This document shows, one piece after another, positions 25,544 through 31,761 of a stretch of 64,000 bases of DNA; positions within the stretch are counted from its first letter, which is position 1; each line of letters starts with the position of its first letter. The notes beneath the pieces are model-generated. The model had not been told where the DNA came from and made no database searches. It saw only the letters and a list, made by a program, of their open reading frames with translations. The position numbers and the translations under genes were made by a program. The stretch is from an uncultured Candidatus Saccharibacteria bacterium. GTDB taxonomy: Bacteria; Patescibacteriota; Saccharimonadia; Saccharimonadales; Saccharimonadaceae. The stretch is from assembly GCA_937924995.1 (NCBI GenBank), contig CALEXY010000007.1, forward strand, positions 1 to 64,000. Direction: 5' to 3'.

Positions 25544-25633
25544 ATGGCAGTTAAAAAGAAAAAGATTGTGATTTCTAAATTGAATCGTAATAACAATCAC
25601 AAGCACAGCGAAAAGCGCAAGCGCAACAAATAA
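25544..25633 (+). CDS. 29-aa highly basic micro-protein
   Basis: The reading frame begins MAVKKKKIVISKLNRNNN and ends SEKRKRNK, about half Lys/Arg/His/Asn. It is framed by an extended -10 promoter, a GGAGAA ribosome-binding site 4-5 bases before the ATG, and an intrinsic terminator that starts at the stop codon, so this is a dedicated single-gene unit and not a chance ORF. Size and charge resemble tiny ribosomal proteins (bTHX, AURKAIP1/COX24-type), but I see no diagnostic match. A role bound to RNA is inference. Confidence 0.7.
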   Translation: MAVKKKKIVISKLNRNNNHKHSEKRKRNK

Positions 25634-25662
25634 AAAAATAACCTCTAATGAGGTTATTTTTT
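25633..25662 (+). terminator. Terminator of the micro-gene
   Basis: Hairpin AATAACCTC-TAAT-GAGGTTATT followed by T-run. Confidence 0.88.
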
Positions 25663-25754
25663 TGACTAGCGTGAGATAAAAATATAACGGGTTAAGTACA
25701 GAGAGATAGCGTCGGAATTTAAAAAACTTCTTGAAGTTTGAGTAAAAGATTAGG

Positions 25755-26093
25755 TTAGTCTAAGTAGGGCTTGTCACTAAAATATTCGATGAGATCCTGA
25801 CAAGGTCCACCCTGGATAGTGTCGCCGCTATCGGCGAAATCGTCGCCACAAGTAAGCTCGCCATCGTCGAGGTCGCAGCTATTGAGACTACATTCGTTGA
25901 GATTGCAGACGGCGGCAGATTCATTGGGGTAGACCGCGACAGACTCGATAGAATCTGAGTCGAAAGTGGAATCATCGTAATCCGAATCATAGATTACTTC
26001 ATTACCGCTGAGCTTTGAAGCGTAATCGGTGGTTAATTGAGTTTCGTCGATCTGCGAAACGTAATCGGCGAAATTTTGGTTTTCTTCGTTCAT
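25755..26093 (-). CDS. Acidic cysteine-containing small protein, unknown
   Basis: A 112-aa protein, very rich in Asp/Glu/Ser, with six cysteines in the second half (VCNLNEC, NSCDLDD, LTCGDD, GGPCQD). No signal peptide or membrane helix. I start at ATG 26091-26093 because TATAAT (26101-26106) is 7 bases upstream; an ATG three codons earlier overlaps that hexamer. Possibly metal-binding, judging only from Asp/Cys content. Not recognised. Confidence 0.6.
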   Translation of the reverse strand: MNEENQNFADYVSQIDETQLTTDYASKLSGNEVIYDSDYDDSTFDSDSIESVAVYPNESAAVCNLNECSLNSCDLDDGELTCGDDFADSGDTIQGGPCQDLIEYFSDKPYLD

Positions 26094-26131
26094 TACTTTC
26101 ATTATAACCTAGATTTTTCCGAGTGGACTGG

Positions 26132-26155
26132 AAATAAAAAAGAGCCGACTGGCTC
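26132..26155 (-). terminator. Terminator of tRNA-Arg
   Basis: Minus-strand hairpin GAGCC-AGTC-GGCTC followed by TTTTTTATTT. Confidence 0.85.
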
Positions 26156-26164
26156 AATTTAGTT

Positions 26165-26241
26165 TGGTACACCCGGGGGGATTCGAACCCTCGACCCTCT
26201 GTTCCGAAGACAGATGCTCTAATCCGCTGAGCTACGGGTGC
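26165..26241 (-). tRNA. tRNA-Arg (anticodon UCG)
   Basis: Anticodon stem TCTGT/ACAGA with loop CTTCGGA gives anticodon TCG. Acceptor GCACCCG/CGGGTGT (G1-U72 wobble), D-arm GCTC..GAGC, T-arm GGGTTCGAATCCC, encoded CCA. Confidence 0.95.
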
Positions 26242-26400
26242 AAGTGAGGATAAAGAAAGAATTTATTCTTTCTTTCGACGAACGCAGCACACGAATGGCG
26301 GAGCCATACGGGTGCAAACGAAGAGATATAAAATAGATTTATCTATTTTATATCGATGAGTGCAGCATCCGAACCGCCGTAGGTGGTACGGATGCAAGTG
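26235..26400. repeat. Two palindromic modules repeating the tRNA-Arg 5' end
   Basis: Upstream of tRNA-Arg the motif GCACCCGTA/GCATCCGTA (the tRNA's first nine bases on the minus strand) recurs at 26308-26316 and 26388-26396, 74-80 bases apart. Between the copies lie perfect palindromes: AAAGAAAGAAT/ATTCTTTCTTT (about 26250-26276) and GATATAAAATAGAT/ATCTATTTTATATC (about 26323-26352). No coding potential. It fits successive duplication of a tRNA-edge segment, or a small structured RNA. Confidence 0.65.
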
Positions 26401-26432
26401 AGCTTTTCCTCTCTTTAATTTTATCATAGAAC

Positions 26433-26462
26433 AAAAAATACGCCGAGAAATTCTCGGCGTAT
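26433..26462 (-). terminator. Terminator of the helical unknown at 26470
   Basis: Minus-strand hairpin ATACGCCGAGAA-TTTCTCGGCGTAT with U-run. Confidence 0.88.
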
Positions 26463-26469
26463 CATGTTT

Positions 26470-27285
26470 TCAAAGGGCAATTAATAAATTAGTTAATTGC
26501 TTAAGGTTAGAATTTGAAGTAAGATCCGGAAGTTTAGAAACTTCATTAAAGGCGGCTGCGATATGTTCTAACGGAATATATTTAATTTTGCAGCCAGAGA
26601 AAAGTTGTTCATTTTCAAGCTCTTGAGCTTGCAATTCTTCGGCATCCTCAATAAGGCTGCCATCGGTTTCATAATTTAGAAATTCTTGATATCTTTGCTC
26701 AGCGAGCAGCATGCGCTTATTCTTGAGGTCGTTCTGAAAAGCTTCCACCAAAACATGGTCAATTTTCTCAATCTGATTACAAAATTCATTGACCAGACCC
26801 CAGAATTCCTGACGGTGCTCTTCAGTACTTCTGACATATTTCAGGAACATCGGTTGACGAATCAAGCAGTCGATGTTCGAATAGATACCGTTAAAGCGCT
26901 TCCAACTCTTGTTGTAACAATCGATCACATCCTTCAGTCTGCGAATATTACCGATGTCAATCCAGCGGCGTTTTAAAAATTGGCTGAAATCGGTCGTGAG
27001 CGTGATGTAACTAATGTCGCTTACGATTTGATCAGACAAGCGGAAGAGTTGATCTTGGTCGAGAATGGTTTTCTGACCATTAGCTGCGGCTTTCTTCCTC
27101 TGGTTTTCAATAATTTTCTTCCAGCGGGCATCTGTTATATCATTTATTTTTTCGCGATTAACATTGAAGTCGTTGATATACAGTTCGATGCTTTTCAGTA
27201 CGTTCTTGTGTTCGTGAAAAATTCTCTCCACGTACTCCAGTGTGTTACAAAGTGATCCGGCCATTAAGGTAATTCCTTGGTCCAT
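26470..27285 (-). CDS. Unknown helical cytoplasmic protein, 271 aa
   Basis: Not recognised. No signal or membrane segment; long amphipathic helices, Glu/Lys/Gln-rich from residue 30 to 230, probably an all-helical bundle or coiled coil. The start at ATG 27285 is set by AAAGGAGGG directly upstream; an ATG eleven codons earlier lacks a site. Flanked by its own terminator. Similar size class, helical character and ribosome-binding site to the protein at 24288, but no clear sequence identity by eye. Confidence 0.72.
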   Translation of the reverse strand: MDQGITLMAGSLCNTLEYVERIFHEHKNVLKSIELYINDFNVNREKINDITDARWKKIIENQRKKAAANGQKTILDQDQLFRLSDQIVSDISYITLTTDFSQFLKRRWIDIGNIRRLKDVIDCYNKSWKRFNGIYSNIDCLIRQPMFLKYVRSTEEHRQEFWGLVNEFCNQIEKIDHVLVEAFQNDLKNKRMLLAEQRYQEFLNYETDGSLIEDAEELQAQELENEQLFSGCKIKYIPLEHIAAAFNEVSKLPDLTSNSNLKQLTNLLIAL

Positions 27286-27388
27286 ATTTCCCTCCTTTGA
27301 AAAATGTAAAGGTTCCATCTACGAACGTATAGAAAAATTATGCTACAATTCGCAGTAAGACTATTATAGTACATTTTTGGGGAAAAAT

Positions 27389-27462
27389 GAAGAGGTGGGG
27401 GCGAATGGTATTCTCTAGCACAACGTCCTTAGAGCCGTAAGTATTAAGTTGTGCCCCTCTTC
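27389..27462. other. Compact structured element, possible small RNA
   Basis: A 74-base element closed by GAAGAGG (27389-27395) and CCTCTTC (27456-27462). Inside, GCACAAC (27418-27424) pairs perfectly with GTTGTGC (27448-27454), and CTCTA/TTAGAG can pair across one arm of it, so a nested stem or a pseudoknot is possible. Strand is unclear: on plus it leads towards tRNA-Lys, on minus it lies upstream of a TATAAT near 27360. Not a tRNA and no known riboswitch recognised. Confidence 0.45.
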
Positions 27463-27545
27463 CAATATAGATCACAGAAGAAGAGCGAAATTTTATTTTC
27501 CTACTGGACGAATTGAGTAAAAAATGATAAAATAACGAATGAGTC

Positions 27546-27622
27546 GGGCCGGTAGCTCAGCTGGTTAGAGCACGAGCCTCTTAAGCTTGGTGTCGTGGGT
27601 TCGAGTCCCACCCGGCTCACCA
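27546..27622 (+). tRNA. tRNA-Lys (anticodon CUU)
   Basis: Acceptor GGGCCGG/CCGGCTC, D-arm, anticodon stem CGAGC/GCTTG with loop CTCTTAA (anticodon CTT), T-arm GTGGGTTCGAGTCCCAC, encoded CCA. It marks the left edge of the AT-rich accessory island. Confidence 0.96.
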
Positions 27623-27668
27623 TCAAAGGAATCTGTAAAAAACTCGTATTCAGATAATGAAATTATAT

Positions 27669-27698
27669 GGTGATTTACATATGTAAATCACCTTTTTT
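27669..27698 (+). terminator. Terminator of tRNA-Lys(CUU)
   Basis: Perfect 24-base palindrome GGTGATTTACAT/ATGTAAATCACC followed by TTTTTT. Confidence 0.85.
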
Positions 27699-27765
27699 AT
27701 GTATCAATTTTGAGATTTGAAACCATATTTCACACCAAATATCTTTTTCGGAGAGATTTTCTTTT

Positions 27766-27791
27766 TTAAACCCACTAATTAGTGGGTTTAA
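27766..27791. repeat. Perfect 26-bp palindrome
   Basis: TTAAACCCACTAA/TTAGTGGGTTTAA. There is no T-run after it on either strand, so it is more like an operator or recombination site than a terminator. Confidence 0.6.
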
Positions 27792-27799
27792 CGAGTTCA

Positions 27800-28150
27800 T
27801 AAATTCCTCCACTATAATGCGAATCTTTTTCGGGATTCTTATTTTTGGCTTTAATTTATTTGATTCTTTTGTCTATATTCACAATATTATTTTACTAATC
27901 CGCCATATCCTTTTTAAGCTTGTCTTTATCTTTAACAGCCTTTGGCGATTCTCTGTCAAGCTCGTTATGTTTTTTGGTAAGGCCGTCGATCTTGTGTTAT
28001 TTGTTAGTTTTCTGGCCGAATAACTCACACTTCTCGATACTTAGTTACTATTTCTTCTCGTTAGTGTATTCGGTTAAATCGTCGACAAACTCGTAAAGTC
28101 GTATTTAATGATGATTCGACAGTATTCCTCATTGTGGATGATTGATAAGA
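27800..28150 (-). pseudogene. Decayed coding remnants at island edge
   Basis: This gap holds no intact gene. On the minus strand, short open pieces with protein-like composition in different frames are cut by stops: one ends RLYEFVDDLTEYTNEKK (about 28070-28125), another reads KIDGLTKKHNELDRESPK to KKDMAD before its stop (about 27893-27990). They look like a frameshifted small gene. Parent family not recognised. Confidence 0.35.
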
Positions 28151-28155
28151 AAATA

Positions 28156-28353
28156 CTAGAACTCTCGCCACTCGTCATACCCACAAACCGGCTTCATTAT
28201 GACTATTTGCTTGAATTGACAATCACCAGGGTCTAAAATGAATTCGCCGGATTTATATTTCTGTCCTGCCATTTTATAGACATCGTCGGTACTACTGGCT
28301 TCGATTTTAAAGTCTTTCGTAACGGCTTCCTCCATAGTAATAGTATATTCCAT
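28156..28353 (-). CDS. DpnD/PcfM-like small protein
   Basis: A 65-aa protein: YTITMEEAVTKDFKIEASS, then KYKSGEFILDPGDCQFKQI. The pattern E-x-V-x-K-x-F-x-I-E-A, a helix, then Y-x-x-G-E-F-x-L-x-P-G-D matches the DpnD/PcfM family found on conjugative plasmids and beside DpnII restriction systems; function unknown. It is consistent with a mobile or defence island. Start codon ATG with AAGGTCC weakly complementary upstream. Confidence 0.65.
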   Translation of the reverse strand: MEYTITMEEAVTKDFKIEASSTDDVYKMAGQKYKSGEFILDPGDCQFKQIVIMKPVCGYDEWREF

Positions 28354-28597
28354 AATCGGACCTTATGATCTTTTTTGATAAAAGTCCACAATAATCCGCC
28401 GTTTAGCATTAAAAACTCACCCATATTTTATTCGCAATGGCTTTCAAAAACCAGACTGTAGTTGCGAAGATGATATTCATTAACTATTTATTAAAATGTT
28501 TCATTAAGGCTACCTCCTAATAACTAGATCTACCAGATTAACTCAAAGCGAAGGCCTATGAATATAATATTTACCAATAAAAAATGTGGCTATTAAA

Positions 28598-30139
28598 CTA
28601 GTTACTTTTTTCTTTGGAAATGTATTTCCTCATAAGATCAATTGACTCACGGAGCTCTTGATTAGTGTAATGCTCATTATATTCATTGTCTGAATGATGA
28701 ATCTGATGCCTGATGTATTTTGAGAGTCCGATTTTCCTTACTGGCATTGGCTCTCCGGTATATTTGTTTTTTTCAATATAATCTTTCTGTCTAATAGTAT
28801 TTAGGTATCCGCCTATAAGTTCTTTTGATTCTAAATGTGAATATAATTCATCATGATAAGCGGACGTGGGGTTATCGAAAGCAATATAGTCTATCTCATT
28901 TAATGATTTGTAGCATAGTTGATCTGGCTCAATTGAGGTGATTTTTTTCTTTTTATCACCAGAAAGCATGATTATATTCTCAAAATCTAGTTGCATCAAT
29001 ATATCGCCACTATGCGTAGTTAGTATTACTTGCTTATTTCTATCTTTCGAAATCTCTTTAAATGCCGTTATTAGTATTCTTTGATTATCAGAATGCTGCG
29101 ATGTTTCTGGTTCTTCAAATCCATAAATTATGTCATTATTATCGCCTCTATCGCTATTCTTTCTATCGGCCTCAGCCATAAAGAAGCTCAGCAGAATTAA
29201 TCTACGTACTCCGCTCCCTCGTTTATTGATTGGTATTTCGTCTCCAGTAATGGAAACGCTCTTAAATACTTCCGCCCATTTCAGATCAGTTGATTCTGGT
29301 ATCTCAGGCTTTAATATATTTGCAATAGCCGGATCTATCCTTTTTAGCTTATTGACGGTTGCATCAGCTACTTTTTTAAGTTCCGTACGAACTTTTTCTG
29401 AAATATCTTCTAACTCTTTTTGCAGCTCTTCATTCCTTAGAATACGTTTAGTAGCTTCTTTTAGAGGATCTTGTACCTCGGCGTCGCCATCCTTATTTTG
29501 TCGGTCGGATTGAAATAGTACAAAAGTTGGGAGAATCTTATATATTCCACTCCAAATCTTCTTAGCATCTTCCTTATCTACTGGAATATCGCAAGTCTTT
29601 AGTTTTAGGTCTTTTGAAAAATAGTTCCAAATAGATTTTCTGATAATATTACTTGTGGCTTTATTATCACACTCTATATTAAAGTTTTGCAATATTTTTC
29701 TAAGATCAGTAATTTTATTAGTTAACAGATTAGAACAGTTTTCATTGCTTGGATGTTCTGCGACTATATATGTGGCTTTTAATTTTCCATTTTCAGAATA
29801 GGTCTTTTTTATTTCCAGTCTTTTATTGATATTTAGTAAATACTCAGATTCCAATGTAGTACATGCGTCAGAGTCAATCACTATTTCTTTTGGCAAATCC
29901 GAGAACTCAACCGAAATACTAAAAGTATCTTCACCGCCGATTCGGGCATCAAAATTTAAGTCTTCATTGTCCGGTTTTATACACCCTTTTCCATCGTTAA
30001 AGAAAATATCTAGCGCCTCAAGAATTGTTGACTTTCCGATATCATTTTTACCAACAATAACAGTTAAATCATTAAAGTCTATTTGAGTCTCTTCATGGTA
30101 ACCCCTAAAATTTTTTAGCTTAGCTGAGTATATGCGCAT
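28598..30139 (-). CDS. OLD/RecF-like AAA ATPase, probable defence protein
   Basis: A 513-aa SMC/RecF-type ATPase: MRIYSAKLKNFRGYH, Walker A VGKNDIGKST near residues 29-38, a charged middle (about 215-265) that could form a coiled coil, signature-like KRGSGVRRL, Walker B IIYGFEEPE and switch LTTHSG. The C-terminal 80 residues (KIGLSKYIRHQIHHSDN, then YTNQELRESID) form a separate small domain often found at the end of defence-linked AAA ATPases. No TOPRIM motif seen, so it may act with a partner. AAGGAA precedes the start. Role in anti-phage defence is inferred from the fold and island context. Confidence 0.75.
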   Translation of the reverse strand: MRIYSAKLKNFRGYHEETQIDFNDLTVIVGKNDIGKSTILEALDIFFNDGKGCIKPDNEDLNFDARIGGEDTFSISVEFSDLPKEIVIDSDACTTLESEYLLNINKRLEIKKTYSENGKLKATYIVAEHPSNENCSNLLTNKITDLRKILQNFNIECDNKATSNIIRKSIWNYFSKDLKLKTCDIPVDKEDAKKIWSGIYKILPTFVLFQSDRQNKDGDAEVQDPLKEATKRILRNEELQKELEDISEKVRTELKKVADATVNKLKRIDPAIANILKPEIPESTDLKWAEVFKSVSITGDEIPINKRGSGVRRLILLSFFMAEADRKNSDRGDNNDIIYGFEEPETSQHSDNQRILITAFKEISKDRNKQVILTTHSGDILMQLDFENIIMLSGDKKKKITSIEPDQLCYKSLNEIDYIAFDNPTSAYHDELYSHLESKELIGGYLNTIRQKDYIEKNKYTGEPMPVRKIGLSKYIRHQIHHSDNEYNEHYTNQELRESIDLMRKYISKEKSN

Positions 30140-30948
30140 AAATTTTCCTTAAGTGGCGTTAAAAGGATATTATTAATAGTCCTGCATGTAAAATAGCTTA
30201 GTACGGTTGCAGTATGTACGCCTTAGCTATATTATACCATCGGCAGTATTTTTATTACTTCATAAAATGATTACATTATTTTGGTTTAGAGTTATATTTA
30301 CTACAGCGATTCTCAAAAGTTCATATCTCTTCATCCATATATATCCCCACAACTTCATCGCATTAACATGAAATATTCTTTCTTGAGCACAACCTTGATT
30401 TTAATTGTGTATTCTGGGTATTCCAAACACTAACCTACGACGACATAAGGCCAAATAAGCACGTTTAAGCGCCACCCACCAATTTAAAAGCTTATTGGCG
30501 TCACGTAAGTTTATTTACTTGCGATTAAAAGCACTCGAGAGACATATTAGACTACAAATAGAGTATCTATTACTAGGAAATATTATCAATATTAAAACAC
30601 CCAATATTATTATAAAATTTCTTCAAAAAATATATCATAACAATCAGTTAGTCACTAGAATGCTTCATAACTATCACCCTATCTCGCTTTACCTCAAGAT
30701 TTCTTTTATTATCTCGTGAATATTACCCATAGATAAACAGTTATGTACTATATTAATAAACTTTTCTATTAGCTTCTACTAATCGATTCTTTATTTCCAC
30801 AGACGGTCGTCTCCATATTTATATTTTCTAATGTTTTAATATTTATTTCAGTCTTATTTAATAAGGACAGGAATTAATTTGGTGGGGAGAGTGGCTTTGT
30901 TCAGTCCTACCGCTATTTTTTCTTAGCTGCTATTTGCGACAGATCTTA
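30140..30948. other. AT-rich intergenic stretch without a supported gene
   Basis: About 800 very AT-rich bases. One short frame (30495-30719, plus) lacks a ribosome-binding site and has random composition. No tRNA, terminator or repeat stands out. Possibly eroded sequence left by island turnover. Confidence 0.5.
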
Positions 30949-31761
30949 TTAGCCTATTTCTTTTATAATACGATTTGTCTCATTTAAAATCGTAATAATT
31001 TTACCGTAATGATTGATATCGCCGAATGTAATGGTTCGACCTTTTCTATCCTTGAGCCATTTTTGCGCAGGTTGATATCCGCCGATAAAGGAGCTCCATG
31101 CTAACTCGGAAACATTGTCGAAATATTGAGAATTATTTATCCAGACTTTTCCATTTTCGTAGACAAGTTTAGTAATATTATTATCTCCATTTTCTGGGAA
31201 TGTTGCAGTTGGCTTTATATCTCCTCGCATAAGGTGAAGTTCGCGTAAGGATTCACCCAGTTTTGCGATGCGCCAAAAATCTTTCCAACTACTTGGGCGT
31301 GGCACTCTCGGAAAATCAGTTTTTAGAAATTCTTTGAATTTTTTGCGATAGCTAGAAGAATGTAATGAGCCGTAGATATAATCAAATATATCCTCCGGGT
31401 AAACTTTTGTGTCGCCATCAGGCTCTTCGACGTCCGAAAATAATTCCATCAATTTGTTCTGGTTGAAGTTTGCGAGCATAGAGCCCTCTTCGAGTACGAA
31501 AAGAGGAGCAGATTGACCAGCAAAACCGGCCGTACCGAGCATTGCATGCTCCGGCATCGCGTCTACCACCATGGATTCATCGGTTACTGAACGTTCATAT
31601 ACAATGCCGAGCTGATTATGGCTATCATTATTTACCCAGAGTGGAGCGCTGCTTTCTATGCCCTGCATTCCTGGCCTAGACCATCCCCTTGATTCAGAAA
31701 TACAGTCTACTACGAATACTGGCGCAGAATCATCTTGATTAAGCCCACGTTTAAATATCAT
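30949..31761 (-). CDS. C-terminal part of the R-M enzyme (out of frame beyond the TG tract)
   Basis: A 270-aa frame that continues the type ISP-like target-recognition region: IAMIFKRGLNQDDSAPVFVVD, then SAPLWVN and SAPLFVLEEG, typical of the end of single-chain R-M proteins. Its nominal ATG lies inside the conserved (I)AxIFKRG motif, and coding potential continues upstream in this frame to the TG tract, so it is the 3' half of one gene and not a separate gene. GAGGAGG six bases before that ATG could still allow re-initiation and a separate subunit. The frames overlap by 11 bases. Confidence 0.8.
   Translation of the reverse strand: MIFKRGLNQDDSAPVFVVDCISESRGWSRPGMQGIESSAPLWVNNDSHNQLGIVYERSVTDESMVVDAMPEHAMLGTAGFAGQSAPLFVLEEGSMLANFNQNKLMELFSDVEEPDGDTKVYPEDIFDYIYGSLHSSSYRKKFKEFLKTDFPRVPRPSSWKDFWRIAKLGESLRELHLMRGDIKPTATFPENGDNNITKLVYENGKVWINNSQYFDNVSELAWSSFIGGYQPAQKWLKDRKGRTITFGDINHYGKIITILNETNRIIKEIG

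Noticed and set aside
27817..28023. 68-aa hydrophobic plus-strand ORF
   Set aside because: Phe/Leu/Ile-rich because it is antisense to Lys-rich decayed coding sequence on the minus strand; no start signals.
30495..30719. 74-aa plus-strand ORF in the AT-rich gap
   Set aside because: No ribosome-binding site or promoter; low-complexity composition expected by chance in AT-rich DNA.
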